Source of the DNA: Kastovskya adunca ATA6-11-RM4
GTDB taxonomy: Bacteria; Cyanobacteriota; Cyanobacteriia; Cyanobacteriales; Coleofasciculaceae
Assembly: GCA_019359445.1 (NCBI GenBank)
Contig: JAHHHJ010000014.1
Coordinates: 109,288 to 173,287 of the forward strand
Reading direction: 5' to 3'
Length of the DNA stretch: 64,000 nt
Shown here: piece by piece, positions 1 through 9,438 of the stretch
Numbering within the stretch: position 1 is the first letter of the stretch
How the letters are laid out: the number at the start of each line of letters is the position of its first letter
The notes under the pieces: generated by a model
What the model saw: only the letters and a program-made list of their open reading frames with translations
What the model was told of the DNA's origin: nothing
Database searches by the model: none
Program-made: the position numbers and the translations under genes

Positions 1-14
1 ACAAATCAAAGGCT

Positions 15-704
15 ATGAATAGCGCACGCTACAGATTTATTCTGCAACGCCTGGCAACGATTCTATCAGTCTCGATTCTGGCTCTGAGTGTTACAGCAGG
101 GGTGACTGGTATTCTGATTGCTTTTTTCTACGAGCCGACAGCAGGAGGGGCGTATGAGTCTCTGCGACGTATCAGTGAAGAAATTCCAAGTGGCGGGTTG
201 ATTCGGGATGTTCACAACATCGCCGGAAATTGGGTAATTGGTATTGCTCTAATTCAGATGGTGGTGATGTTTTTGGGGCGTCAGTTCCGTACCAGTTGGT
301 TAATTGCCTGGATTAGCGGCATTGTACTCATCTTGAATGCGATCGCATTAGGTTGGACAGCCATGCTTCTGAGCTGGACTCAGGAAGGCTACTGGCGCTT
401 AAAAATTGAGTTGGGCACCATCGAAGAACTACCTGTGATTGGGAATCAGCTTCGAGACATCCTTACAGGTGGAGGTGGTGTCGGGACAACCAGCGTAGAA
501 CACTTCTACACGCTGCATAGTTACATTTTGTCAGTCGGCGCGATCGCCCTCGCCATCATCCATTTAGGAGGACTCGTCTTGCAAGAAACCGCAGCCAAAC
601 GGCTTCAGAGCAACCTAGCAGCAATCCTTGCAGCTTCAGAGTCATTAGATCAACAAAATGCCACCAGTACAGACCGCAATTTTACAGGTAGTAAAACTCA
701 CTAA
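15..704 (+). CDS. Cytochrome b6-like membrane protein (cytochrome b N-terminal domain)
   Basis: The 229-residue protein has the length and four-helix plan of cytochrome b6, with segments near residues 13-38, 70-90, 95-122 and 168-190. The conserved pattern FYxLH, then His 15 residues later, is present (H168 and H183). On the second helix H67 aligns with the first haem ligand of PetB, but the position 14 residues on, a haem ligand in b6, is Gln (Q81). The Cys that binds haem c_n in b6 is also absent. It is therefore probably not PetB but a divergent paralogue, which may bind only one b haem or an altered pair. An ATG with AAAGG just upstream starts it. No Rieske or subunit IV partner lies within the window, but the gene is at the left edge. 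Its electron partner is unknown. Confidence 0.8.
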   Translation: MNSARYRFILQRLATILSVSILALSVTAGVTGILIAFFYEPTAGGAYESLRRISEEIPSGGLIRDVHNIAGNWVIGIALIQMVVMFLGRQFRTSWLIAWISGIVLILNAIALGWTAMLLSWTQEGYWRLKIELGTIEELPVIGNQLRDILTGGGGVGTTSVEHFYTLHSYILSVGAIALAIIHLGGLVLQETAAKRLQSNLAAILAASESLDQQNATSTDRNFTGSKTH

Positions 705-745
705 CATCATTGCCCCAGGTTTCAACCCTGTGGGCAAAGAGTTGT

Positions 746-2671
746 TCAAGAGACAATTTCCTCAATTGCTGCATCAGAGATAGGACAAGAAATCGGAACT
801 TCTTCCACTTCCGGCAACTTTTCTAAGGCAAGGCGCGATGAGGTATTTCCTCCAGATAAGCGTTTTAACAACTTTGGTCTGGGATCGTGAAGCAGGTAAA
901 TAATTTGATCCCCTATCTGCCAATCTTCAGTTGCAGGGACTACTTGAAATCGTGAGTCCCGTTCCACCAGCAAGGGTAGAAGTTCTCCTGAACGAATCAA
1001 GGCGCGTAAATGGGCTTGTTGGAAGGCAAATCCTGGCTCTCTAAGCGATGTTGTACCCAGTTTTACTTGCCCATCAGAAAGATATTGGTTCCAGGCTTTA
1101 ATTGGCAGTTGGGGAATGAAAGCTTGACCGACTTTTGTCTTATTTAGGGCAGGACTGGCTTGGCGATCGCGAGGAAATACTGCCAGCACTCGCGGCGTCT
1201 GAAACTCCTCAGCCGCCCGTTGCGCTAACACAAGATTCACCTCACCATTATTAGTCATTGCCAGGAAAGTCCCCATCGACTCCAATCCGGCTTCTTCCAA
1301 CACATCAATATCTAATCCGCTACTTTGAAAAACCCGTAGATTTTCCTTTTCGGCTTGCTTACAAGCTTCCGGATCGGTGTCGATGAGTACAGCTGTCTCG
1401 CCTCGTTCTTGGAATAAGCGAGCAATCAGACGGCTCAAGGGATTACACCCAATAATCACCGCCCCGCTTGCTTTTTCCTCTGGATTGAGTTGCAACCATT
1501 TCGCCACCCAACGCGCTGTTAATCCTTGGATAAATACCGTCATCATAATGGTGAGGAAGACCAACGCTTTAATCGAATCACCACCATTGATACCCCGGTC
1601 AGTCAGGATAATAGCAAACAGGGACGCCACAGAAGCACTGACAATTCCTTTGGGAGCCACCCAAGACAAAAACAGCTTTTGCCGTAAATTCATCCCACTA
1701 TTCCACGTACACAAACTGATGCTGATGGGTCGCACCACAAACATCAGCGTGAATACGGTGAACACACTGCCGCGACCCAATGCGAAAATACTCGCAATAG
1801 ATAAATCCGCCGACAGCAAAATGAACAGAACCGAGACACCGAGAACAGTCAACTGACCTTTAAATCGACGCAGTAAACGCTCTTCGGGAATCGCAGAGCC
1901 TCTCAGGACAATACCCGCCACCACCGTCGCCATCAGCCCAGATTCACTGCGAATCATCTGAGCTAACCCAAACAACCCCCACAACCCTGCCAGAACCACT
2001 AAATTTTTCAGGTCTTCTGACAAAAATTTGGCACGCTTGAGAAAGAAACCCAATAACCAGCCACCACTGATACCGATTCCTACTCCCAGCCCCAGTCGGA
2101 TCAGCAGACCACTAGCCGCCACGATCGGCCCAGCGTCGCTGTTGACAATCGTGTCCAGCACAACGACGGCTAGAATCGCTCCTACCGGATCGATTAAGAC
2201 GCCTTCTCCCTCTAAAAGGGTGGCAACTTGGCTATCGACCTTCACTTGTTTGAGCAAGGGACTAATGACGGTGGGGCCCGTGACAACCACCAAAGAGGCG
2301 TAGAGAAAGGCAATTGACCAGGGAAATTCTCCCAACCAGTGGGCTGCCATTCCTCCGCCCAGTAGGGTGATCAGCGTTCCTATGGTCACGAGATTGCGGA
2401 GGCTGCCGGAAACCTTACCCAACGCTCGCAGTTCTAGGTTAAGTCCACCCTCAAACAAAATTACTGCCACAGCAAGAGCAACAATTACCTCCAAGCCTGT
2501 TCCTAAGAGTTGGGGGTGTAAAATACCGAGTCCATCGGGCCCTAACAAAACGCCAAATAGCAATAAAAAGACGATGCTAGGCACTTGTAGGTATTCGGCG
2601 ATGACTTGGGCACTGATGCCTGCAAGAACGGCGATTACTATCTGCAAGGTCAGTTCAAACGATCCTTCCAT
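746..2671 (-). CDS. Na+/H+ (or K+/H+) antiporter, CPA1 type with C-terminal TrkA-N domain
   Basis: The 641-residue protein starts with a membrane domain of about twelve helices (residues ~5-395). It contains conserved stretches such as GPTVISPLL and EGEGVLIDP, typical of the sodium/hydrogen exchanger domain. A cytoplasmic part follows from about residue 400: VIIGCNPLSRLIARLF looks like the nucleotide-binding start of a TrkA-N (RCK) domain, followed by a TrkA-C-like region (~540-600). Such proteins exchange cations for protons at the plasma or thylakoid membrane and take part in pH and salt homeostasis. The RCK part suggests gating by NAD(H) or another nucleotide. It is convergent with the cytochrome b-like gene, with 41 bases between the stops. 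The exact ion cannot be read from sequence. Confidence 0.93.
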   Translation of the reverse strand: MEGSFELTLQIVIAVLAGISAQVIAEYLQVPSIVFLLLFGVLLGPDGLGILHPQLLGTGLEVIVALAVAVILFEGGLNLELRALGKVSGSLRNLVTIGTLITLLGGGMAAHWLGEFPWSIAFLYASLVVVTGPTVISPLLKQVKVDSQVATLLEGEGVLIDPVGAILAVVVLDTIVNSDAGPIVAASGLLIRLGLGVGIGISGGWLLGFFLKRAKFLSEDLKNLVVLAGLWGLFGLAQMIRSESGLMATVVAGIVLRGSAIPEERLLRRFKGQLTVLGVSVLFILLSADLSIASIFALGRGSVFTVFTLMFVVRPISISLCTWNSGMNLRQKLFLSWVAPKGIVSASVASLFAIILTDRGINGGDSIKALVFLTIMMTVFIQGLTARWVAKWLQLNPEEKASGAVIIGCNPLSRLIARLFQERGETAVLIDTDPEACKQAEKENLRVFQSSGLDIDVLEEAGLESMGTFLAMTNNGEVNLVLAQRAAEEFQTPRVLAVFPRDRQASPALNKTKVGQAFIPQLPIKAWNQYLSDGQVKLGTTSLREPGFAFQQAHLRALIRSGELLPLLVERDSRFQVVPATEDWQIGDQIIYLLHDPRPKLLKRLSGGNTSSRLALEKLPEVEEVPISCPISDAAIEEIVS

Positions 2672-2902
2672 ATGCGTTATGGTCGCAAGTGAGCAAGTCC
2701 AATCTCATACCTCAACTTTTTTGCCCAGAGGCAAGGTTTGTTAAGTAAACGGTACAGATGAGGTGGATGATTTGACATTAAAAAGGCGTTATGCCTGTCT
2801 CCTAAATAGGGTACAACGTTCAACCAGTTTAGGCATTCATACTAGCCTTATCAGAATAGGCGAAGAACAATCTCTCGATATACTTTTATCTAACTTGTTT
2901 AA

Positions 2903-3169
2903 TTAACTGTTATCAGAACCTCTCTCCATCCGCTTCAATGTGAAGGCTAATTCAAGCGCCGACAAAATTGTTTGAGGTTCATTTGTGTCAAATTTTTCAT
3001 AAGCCTGAGTTAATTTGCTGAATGCCGAGTGATAATTAGCCTGAGGAAGATTTTTTTGATATTGAAGCGGCAGGCGTTGGCGATCGCTCTCCAAGGGCAG
3101 CAAGTTGCTTGAGTTTATTCCGGGTATTCTAGCACTTGCTTTTTTGAGGAACAGTCCACTGCACAACAA
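2903..3169 (-). CDS. Possible small protein or degraded gene, unknown
   Basis: This is an 88-codon open frame from a TTG, with no ATG available in its N-terminal part. The second half looks protein-like and helical (residues ~48-80), whereas the first half looks like read-through of noncoding DNA. I do not recognise a family. It lies alone between the divergently transcribed antiporter and glycosyltransferase genes. It may be a decayed gene whose 5' end is lost. Confidence 0.22.
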   Translation of the reverse strand: MLCSGLFLKKASARIPGINSSNLLPLESDRQRLPLQYQKNLPQANYHSAFSKLTQAYEKFDTNEPQTILSALELAFTLKRMERGSDNS

Positions 3170-3462
3170 TTGCTAGTTAGGCTCCCTGCACTACAATCGC
3201 GTCAGCGCCAGCATTACCGCAGGCTATATTGGTTGAAAATGTTTGGTGTGAAACTGACTCCAAATCTCGGACTACTTTTCACTTCACCGCATCACTTTTT
3301 ATTAAAACAAATCCCGTCCAAGCTACGATGACGCTACAAGGTGAGGGAATTTCTCCTTCATAATTGGTTAATGGCAGCGAGCAACTGCTAGTCGGGTGAG
3401 TTGAAGACTAAGCTAAGCCGCCCTTGACAGCAAGTAGCATTCTGGATTGTTGGTAAAGATGG

Positions 3463-5082
3463 ATGAATCGTCAAACATTTGCATGGGGTCGCGCTGGAAA
3501 TCAAATTCGTCAAACGGAACGTTGGATTGATGGGCTGTGGATTGGCGGATTATTCCTAGCGGCGTTGCTGCTAATGGGAATTAATCTGGGGACTCCACCA
3601 CTGGGAGATTGGCAAGAAGCAACAGTGGCGTTAGTCGCTCGTGAAATCTGGCGGACTCCAGACCTATCTTGGCAGTGGCTTTACCTCACTCTTAATGGTG
3701 TTCCCTATTTTGAACACCCGCCACTGTTGCACTGGCTAATTGCTTGGAGTTATGAGATTGGCGGTGTCAATGAGTGGACAACACGCTTGCCAGGGGCGCT
3801 CCTCAGTGCGATTTCGGTGCCATTGCTTTATAAGGTTGGGCGAGAAATTTTCCCCTCCCGTCTGAGCGCCATTTTTTCGGGCTTGGTTTATCTGACGTTG
3901 TTGTCTTTTGTTCGTTATGGCAGGATGGCAATGCCAGAGGGCGCGATGCTGTGCTTTGGGTTGTTGACGGTTTGGTGTGTGTTGCGATCGCGTCGTGACT
4001 TACGCTTTTGCCTAGGGGCAGGATTCGGCTTGGCACTCCTGAGCCTGAGTAAAGGAATTGTCGCGTTGTTCTGGCTGGCGATGGTGCTGGGTTTTCTGGC
4101 TTGGGATACCCCGCGACTGCTCACCTCTGGCTTTTTTTGGAGTGGCTTGATTTTGGGAGGTATGCCAGCGATCGCGTGGTACGCTGCCCAATGGTTCCAA
4201 TACGGTCAGGAATTTTTCAAAGAAGCGGTCGTTAACCACTCTCTGCGGCGCATTTGGGATTCTGTAGAGGATCGCCGCGCTCTGCCCTGGTATTACCTAG
4301 GAGAAATCCTTCTGTATGCAGCCCCTTGGTTGATCTTTTTCCCCTATGGATTACGGCTGGCGTGGGAGGAGCGCAATTGGAGCTGGGGAAAGCTAGTCCT
4401 TGTCTGGGCGGTGAGTTTCTTTGTTGCGATCTCGTTGATGGTAACTAAACTACCCTGGTATATCCTGCCCGTTTATCCTCCCTTGGCACTTGCGGCTGGT
4501 GCCAAACTTGCAGAAACCTGGAATCTGCCGAGTTATCAAACTTATCCTCGCGTCTGGCGCACGGGTTTAATGCTGCTAGCCCTGTGTGGTGTTGCCGGAA
4601 GCGTTTATTTTGGCGTCTTGGACTCAGCAGATCGGTCTTTATCGCTAATTTTTGGCTGCACTGCCTTAACAATGCTCACTGCCGCCTTTTTGGTTGCCCG
4701 TCGGGACTCGCAATTTATTTTGGTCTTGTTTTGGGGCATGTACGTCTCGTTGCTGCTGTTTATGACCTCTCCCCACTGGCTGTGGAAATCTCAGCAGTCT
4801 TACCCTGTTAAACAGGTGGCGGGACTGGTTTTGCAAGGTACACCTACGGGAGCGACTGTTTATACGTCTTTTGCCTATGAGCGTCCTTCCCTGAATTTTT
4901 ATAGCGATCGCACAGTCACTCCCGCCTCCAATTCCGAACTGAAACAGTACTGGCAAGACACAGAACCTTACTTCCTCCTGAATATCACCTCTCTTGAACA
5001 ACTGCACCTAGAATCAGTCAGACGAGTTGGTACTGCCTCAGACTGGGTATTAGTGACAAAAGAGACTCAGCCAGGAAGCTAA
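3463..5082 (+). CDS. Glycosyltransferase family 39 (ArnT/PMT-like) membrane protein
   Basis: The 539-residue integral membrane protein has about eleven helices. Its first periplasmic loop carries the acidic pattern expected for this fold (GDWQEATVALVAREIW, residues ~45-65). The pattern FEHPPLLHWLIAWSYEIGG with downstream TTRLPGALLSAISVPLLY matches the PMT_2/ArnT family of dolichyl- or undecaprenyl-phosphate-sugar-dependent glycosyltransferases. These move a sugar from a lipid carrier onto lipid A, protein or another acceptor on the outer face of the membrane. The acceptor here cannot be told. The C-terminal ~90 residues form a soluble tail. The ATG start directly precedes a hydrophilic leader and the first helix. 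The gene stands alone, followed by a repeat-rich spacer. Confidence 0.9.
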   Translation: MNRQTFAWGRAGNQIRQTERWIDGLWIGGLFLAALLLMGINLGTPPLGDWQEATVALVAREIWRTPDLSWQWLYLTLNGVPYFEHPPLLHWLIAWSYEIGGVNEWTTRLPGALLSAISVPLLYKVGREIFPSRLSAIFSGLVYLTLLSFVRYGRMAMPEGAMLCFGLLTVWCVLRSRRDLRFCLGAGFGLALLSLSKGIVALFWLAMVLGFLAWDTPRLLTSGFFWSGLILGGMPAIAWYAAQWFQYGQEFFKEAVVNHSLRRIWDSVEDRRALPWYYLGEILLYAAPWLIFFPYGLRLAWEERNWSWGKLVLVWAVSFFVAISLMVTKLPWYILPVYPPLALAAGAKLAETWNLPSYQTYPRVWRTGLMLLALCGVAGSVYFGVLDSADRSLSLIFGCTALTMLTAAFLVARRDSQFILVLFWGMYVSLLLFMTSPHWLWKSQQSYPVKQVAGLVLQGTPTGATVYTSFAYERPSLNFYSDRTVTPASNSELKQYWQDTEPYFLLNITSLEQLHLESVRRVGTASDWVLVTKETQPGS

Positions 5083-5114
5083 AGCGTCACAGTGGGAGTT
5101 GGGGGGATGAGGGG

Positions 5115-5186
5115 AAGGATGAAGGATGAAGGATGAAGTATGAAAAAAGTCCTGAGTCCTGAGTCCTGAGTCCTGAGTCCTGAGTC
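5115..5186. repeat. Heptamer tandem repeats GGATGAA and CCTGAGT
   Basis: About four GGATGAA-type units (5115-5142) are followed by five CCTGAGT units (5151-5186). These are short tandemly repeated repetitive (STRR-type) sequences of cyanobacteria. The second is the reverse complement of the AGGACTC heptamer found inside cobN at about 53.7 and 54.1 kb. The first resembles, on the other strand, the CTTCATC repeat between rsmA and ispE. Confidence 0.9.
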
Positions 5187-5264
5187 GGGGAGAAAGTATG
5201 AAGTATGTTCGGCGAAGCCGTTGCCGGAGGCTAGGGTGAAGTATGAAGTTAGGGGTTATCGATT

Positions 5265-5300
5265 CTCCCCTGCTCCCCTGCTCCCCTGCTCCCCTGCTCC
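5265..5300. repeat. Octamer tandem repeat TGCTCCCC
   Basis: About four units of an 8-base repeat. The reverse complement GGGGAGCA is the same family that occurs inside cobN (about 53.5-53.7 kb) and after mutM (63.84 kb). Confidence 0.9.
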
Positions 5301-5599
5301 TCGCCAACTCAGCACTATTCCCAATACAACCAGCAAAATAACGCAGATGATTTTGAGCATCATCCGCGTTTATCTAACTGGTTTTGTAGTTTTCAAAGCC
5401 AACTAATAGATAACGATAAGCAGGAAGTTGGGAGACTACAGAGCCTTAGCATCTAAATGGTTTTCACCGACTTATTTCAGGGGGCTAAGTGAGCAGCAAT
5501 TAAGCGATTCATTAGCTGACACCGTTGCTAGTCTTCTCTCCCTCACTCCATACACCGCTGCGTTGATTGGATAGTTTGTCTTTTGACAAAGGGCGTGAA

Positions 5600-5998
5600 T
5601 CAGACTTCCGCTAAAACTTCGCCTTTTTCATCCAGTTGCTTAAGATGAATGTGCTTTCTTCCTAGGGTGATTTCAAACTCATCCCCCGGATTTAAGCCCA
5701 TCTGTTTAGTGTAAGCCGAGCCAATAAGCAGATTACCGTTGGATTGCACGCTAATTCGATAACTGGCGCTGCGCCCTCCACGTCCGTTGCCGTTAATTTT
5801 GCTATCTAACTCAATTCCCTCAGCATCAATTAAGGCATTGAGGAATTTCATCATATTAACGCGGTCTACTCCGTTTTTAGTGACGGTGTAGTAGCCGCAA
5901 GCTCTGGCTTTTTCCTCTTTACTGAGGTTTTCCAGCTCTTTGACTTTCTTGATCAGTGCTTCACCCTCTAACGGGTCCATTTTTTTCTTTTTAGCCAT
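5600..5998 (-). CDS. cyAbrB-family transcriptional regulator
   Basis: The 132-residue protein has the cyanobacterial AbrB layout. The N-terminal part is rich in Lys and Glu and contains the signature CGYYTVTKNG (~35-44). The C-terminal swapped-hairpin DNA-binding domain (~75-125) contains GSAYTKQMGLNPGDEFEI and GRKHIHL. The segment VNMMKFLNALIDAEGIEL and the GRGGRSASYRISVQ linker look more like cyAbrB2 (Sll0822 type) than cyAbrB1, by memory of the family. Such proteins bind DNA broadly and influence carbon/nitrogen balance, hydrogenase and other genes. I chose the ATG at 5998 over a TTG one codon upstream. The gene is divergent from the Rrf2 gene across an AT-rich spacer. Confidence 0.92.
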   Translation of the reverse strand: MAKKKKMDPLEGEALIKKVKELENLSKEEKARACGYYTVTKNGVDRVNMMKFLNALIDAEGIELDSKINGNGRGGRSASYRISVQSNGNLLIGSAYTKQMGLNPGDEFEITLGRKHIHLKQLDEKGEVLAEV

Positions 5999-6458
5999 CA
6001 ACTTGAATCGAAAATTAGAGAATTATATGTGGCAAGCGCGTTTGTCTTTGGCTGATAGAAGCAAAGATCACAAAATCGATGTTTAATATCAGCACATAGA
6101 ACTATACAACTATATTATACAAAGAGCGTCAACTCGATTTATTTAAGTAAAGTTTCTAATATGCGCTCAACTTCTATGGACTCACAACAGATGATATTAC
6201 TGATTTGCTGCATCACTGTCAGAAAAAAGTGATATAGACTTCTGCTGACACATTGAGTTAGCGTTATATTCAGACGACAGATAAATATAAGTCATTGAGA
6301 TTGACACGATTACCAACCTTCTTTAAGGAAAATTACGGTAAGCCTTCAACACTTCTCCGGGAAAAGTACCAGTAAAGCCAATGTTGCTTATTTATATAGA
6401 CTGTAGTTATACCAACCCTAGCTAAACAATCACTGAGAACAGCAATTTACTCAACAGG
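5999..6458. other. AT-rich divergent promoter region
   Basis: These 460 bases separate the divergently transcribed cyAbrB and Rrf2 genes and must hold both promoters. I see no ORF, RNA gene or repeat that I can support. Confidence 0.5.
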
Positions 6459-6902
6459 ATGAAGCTTACAACTCGCGGACACTACAGCGTCAAAGCCTTG
6501 CTAGATCTAAGCCTTCAACCAAAGTTTGGGCCAACATCTGTAAATGCGATCGCTACTCGACAAGATTTACCTGCACCTTACTTAGAAAAGCTACTGATTG
6601 AGATGCGTCGGGCGGGTTTAGTACGCTCAGTACGTGGTGCCAGTGGTGGTTATCAATTAGCGCGATCGCCTGTACAAATTTCCCTCGGACAAATATTAGA
6701 AGCCGTCGGGGAAACCATTGAACCGCTCCCTCGACACACTCCAGATGCGGCTCAAGCTGAAGATTGGGTAACCTTTACTCTCTGGCATCGGTTGCACCAA
6801 AAACTGAAAGAAGCGTTGTACAGTATTACCCTTGCCGACCTCTACTACGATGCTCGGAGTTGGCAAGCTGCCCAAGGGGAAGAAACAAGCTTTGTTGTTT
6901 AG
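6459..6902 (+). CDS. Rrf2-family transcriptional regulator without Fe-S cysteines
   Basis: The 147-residue protein opens with the Rrf2 winged helix: MKLTTRGHYSVKALLDL, then LPAPYLEKLLIEMRRAGLV and RGASGGYQLAR, the helix and wing that contact DNA. Members such as IscR and NsrR use three cysteines to bind an Fe-S cluster. This protein has no cysteine at all, so it is more like CymR-type members that sense through a partner or a small molecule. The effector is unknown. The ATG at 6459 begins exactly at the family start. It is a single gene, followed 198 bases later by cbiB. Confidence 0.92.
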   Translation: MKLTTRGHYSVKALLDLSLQPKFGPTSVNAIATRQDLPAPYLEKLLIEMRRAGLVRSVRGASGGYQLARSPVQISLGQILEAVGETIEPLPRHTPDAAQAEDWVTFTLWHRLHQKLKEALYSITLADLYYDARSWQAAQGEETSFVV

Positions 6903-7100
6903 TTAGTTGTTATACCATTTCTGGATGTGATGGTTGATGGCGGCTTGTTAATTGCCAGGACTGCCATTAGCTCAGGATTAAAGCAAGTCCCTTTTTTAAG
7001 GAATATTTAGGGGATCTAAACAGGGGTTTATCCGTTTGCAGTACGTCAGTCCTAAGTCATTAGCCAACCCAATCATTTTTCCGGCGTCAAAGGAAATTTT

Positions 7101-8066
7101 GTGAGCGCCATTACTGTTTTAGCGATCGCGGCGGGCTTAGATTACATCATTGGCGATCCCTGGGGATGGTTGCATCCGGTGCAGGTGATGGGTGGAATAA
7201 TTTCTCGCTACACAGCGTTTAGCCTCAATCACTGGCAAGGGCGCTACAGACGCCGAGTAGCAGGGATTGTATTAGGTGTCGGCTTAATCAGCGGGAGTGG
7301 GGTAGTAGGCTGGTTAATCGTGCAAGCAGCAAGCTGGATTCACCCGCTATTTGGCATGGCGATCGCAACTATCTTACTAGCCAGTTGTTTTGCGGGGCGG
7401 AGTCTAAGATTTGCCGCTATGGAGGTACTGCAACCATTGACAGCAGGACAAATTTCTGAAGCCCGCTCCATCCTCAGTCGCTATGTCGGTCGAGATACCG
7501 AAAACTTATCAGCCTCAGAAATCCTCCGGGCAGTCTTAGAAACAGTAACAGAAAACGCCACTGATGGCGTGATGGCACCGCTGTTTTATGCCATTGTCGG
7601 AGCCTTTGTCCCCCCAATTGGTAGCGTTCCCCTTGCCCTCGCCTACAAAGCAGCAAGCACCTTAGATTCAATGGTGGGCTACCGCCAGGAACCTTACACC
7701 GATTTAGGCTGGTTTAGTGCCAAGTTTGAAGATGTTCTCACCTGGTTACCTTGCCGCCTAACCGTCCTCACCTTAGCCCTGTTTTCAGGAAACCCCATCC
7801 AAGTTTGGCGTCTGTGCTGCCGAGATGCCCCGAAAGACCCCAGCCCAAATTCTGGTTGGAGCGAGTGCGCCTATGTAGCTGTCTTGGGAGTGCAGGTAGG
7901 GGGAATGAACTGGTATAACGGGGTCGCCAAAGAAAAACCCCTCCTAGGAGATGATCAGTCGGCAATTACTCCCCTGAAAATTTACCAAGCCTTGCGGCTA
8001 ACGCGGTATTGTTTTTTACTTTGGCTGGGAGTAGCGTTAGCGATCGCCCTTTTAGGCTTTCTGTAA
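7101..8066 (+). CDS. cbiB: Adenosylcobinamide-phosphate synthase CbiB/CobD
   Basis: The 321-residue membrane protein attaches aminopropanol (phosphate) to adenosylcobyric acid, a late step of cobalamin synthesis. The family signature is at the N-terminus (LDYIIGDPWGWLHPVQVMG), followed by several helices. The motif SRYVGRDTENLSASEILRAV and the ENATDGVMAPLFYAIVGA segment are both typical. GTG is the start codon, with AAGGAAA about 6 bases upstream, and the family N-terminus begins directly there. The gene is unlinked to other cobalamin genes except the distant cobN in this window (52.9 kb). I see no cobalamin riboswitch in the 198-base upstream spacer. Confidence 0.95.
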   Translation: MSAITVLAIAAGLDYIIGDPWGWLHPVQVMGGIISRYTAFSLNHWQGRYRRRVAGIVLGVGLISGSGVVGWLIVQAASWIHPLFGMAIATILLASCFAGRSLRFAAMEVLQPLTAGQISEARSILSRYVGRDTENLSASEILRAVLETVTENATDGVMAPLFYAIVGAFVPPIGSVPLALAYKAASTLDSMVGYRQEPYTDLGWFSAKFEDVLTWLPCRLTVLTLALFSGNPIQVWRLCCRDAPKDPSPNSGWSECAYVAVLGVQVGGMNWYNGVAKEKPLLGDDQSAITPLKIYQALRLTRYCFLLWLGVALAIALLGFL

Positions 8067-8425
8067 TTTCTACCTAGTAGTATTTCGGAGTACCTTTCCA
8101 TCCCCCTATAACCCAAATGGGTGAATTCATTGGGTGATGTTGTTTACCTTTGTCAAAGGATATAAATGAAAAGTAGCTCCAGCGTTTTCATAGTTTTCCT
8201 TACGGAATATACGGAAGAAAATTTCTTCAGTTTGCGGAATTCATTGAGAACGTTTTGAAGCTAACTTTCACAATCAAGCAACGCCTCAGAGCTTTAGCTT
8301 CTTGACCAAATGCCAACAGCTACAGTCTCCACAGCCGCACTTCTAGAGTATTTGATCTTCTTAAACGTCATCTCGTTTCTTTAGATGACAAACAATCTTT
8401 CCAACAATTTTTAGGACGAAAACCC
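8067..8425. other. Gene-free leader region
   Basis: These 359 bases precede the peptidoglycan-binding protein gene. A short hairpin (GTCATCT at 8367-8373 with AGATGAC at 8383-8389) lies 37 bases before the start codon and may be part of its 5' leader. Nothing else is supportable. Confidence 0.4.
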
Positions 8426-9286
8426 ATGGACACTCTCGGCTACCTTCATCTTTCTTCCGCTTACGAAAATTCCGAAACTATTAACGTTCCTGCCCAAAAT
8501 CTAAAACTATTTACCAACCTGAGCCGGAAAAATCTTTCTAGCTCTGCCTGGATTCGTGTCATGTCAGTGGCTCTTGCCCTCAGTATCATGAGTGTAACCA
8601 GTAATGCACTGGCGATTCAAAGAGGCGACAAGGGAACCTCGGTCACAAACTTGCAACAGAATCTGATCACAGCAGGTTACTACAACGGCCCTGTCACAGG
8701 CTTCTATGGCTCCCTCACCCAATCTGCCGTAGTGAAATTCCAACGCGCTAATGGACTCACGCCCGATGGCATTGCAGGTAGCAGAACCCTGGCAGCTTTA
8801 GAAAATCGTGGTGGAGCCACACCCATACCGAGTAATCCTGCTCAGGGTTCCCTGCGGCGTGGTAGTAACAGTCAAGCCGTGGCGAATCTGCAAAGAAGCT
8901 TGAAAGCATCAGGCTACTATAACGGGCCTGTCACAGGCTTCTATGGCAGCCTAACCGAGGCAGCCGTAAGAAATTTCCAGGCATCGCAAGGACTACGGGT
9001 AGATGGTATTGCTGGAGCTAGCACCCTTACCGCTCTCCGAGATCTTCCCAGCGGTGGCGGTAGCGGCGGTGTCGGTGGAACTTTCCCCGGCAGCCTGCGA
9101 CGCGGTAGCAGCGGGCCCGATGTCGTCAATATCCAAAATCGGATGCGTACCCTCGGAATTTATGATGGACCTGTCACAGGCTTCTATGGCAGCCAAACCG
9201 AAGCAGCGGTGAGAAATTTGCAACTCAGAAATGGTTTACCTGTTGATGGCATCGTTGGACGCAACACATTTAACTTACTCTACTAA
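8426..9286 (+). CDS. Secreted peptidoglycan-binding protein with three PG_binding_1 domains
   Basis: The 286-residue protein has a 45-residue N-terminal segment beginning MDTLGYLHLSSAYE. This is followed by a hydrophobic stretch (~46-62, VMSVALALSIMSVTSNALA) that reads as a signal peptide or anchor. Three PG_binding_1 repeats follow (~66-120, ~137-197, ~222-286). Each has the core pattern of a glycine-rich turn, YNGPVTGFYGSLT or a close variant, and a DGIAG or DGIVG motif. The repeats are separated by glycine/serine-rich linkers. The domain binds peptidoglycan; no catalytic domain is attached. The repeats are close in sequence, suggesting internal duplication. The role is probably cell-wall-associated in the periplasm. 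Confidence 0.9.
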   Translation: MDTLGYLHLSSAYENSETINVPAQNLKLFTNLSRKNLSSSAWIRVMSVALALSIMSVTSNALAIQRGDKGTSVTNLQQNLITAGYYNGPVTGFYGSLTQSAVVKFQRANGLTPDGIAGSRTLAALENRGGATPIPSNPAQGSLRRGSNSQAVANLQRSLKASGYYNGPVTGFYGSLTEAAVRNFQASQGLRVDGIAGASTLTALRDLPSGGGSGGVGGTFPGSLRRGSSGPDVVNIQNRMRTLGIYDGPVTGFYGSQTEAAVRNLQLRNGLPVDGIVGRNTFNLLY

Positions 9287-9313
9287 TTTGACTGAGTTGT
9301 AAGTTAGTACTTT

Positions 9314-9346
9314 AGATCCCTGACTTCTTCAAAAAGTTGGGGATCT
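9314..9346. terminator. Palindrome after the peptidoglycan-binding gene (dispersed hairpin family)
   Basis: AGATCCC pairs with GGGATCT and ACTT with AAGT, joined by two G-T pairs, giving a 13-pair stem. The sequence after it is only moderately T-rich. A related palindrome follows the patatin gene at 19824-19858, so this is a dispersed hairpin family that may act as a terminator. Confidence 0.6.
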
Positions 9347-9438
9347 TGCTTTATAAGTGGGCGAGTAATCACTTCCTTCTCAAGAGCTAATTCGACAAGA
9401 TATAGACTAGACAGATCTATAGCTGACATATTGCCTCC

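Larger units (their letters stand above)
5083..5597. other. Gene-free spacer with simple repeats
   Basis: The left half (to about 5300) holds three tandem-repeat families and a short GGCGAAGCC-type dispersed repeat near 5208-5232. From about 5310 to 5597 I see no gene, RNA or convincing terminator. Confidence 0.7.

Noticed and set aside
15..704. Calling the first gene petB.
   Set aside because: One haem ligand and the c-haem cysteine of PetB are missing, and no petD follows.
5115..5300. Possible CRISPR array.
   Set aside because: The repeats are 7-8 bases, contiguous and without spacers. No cas genes are present.
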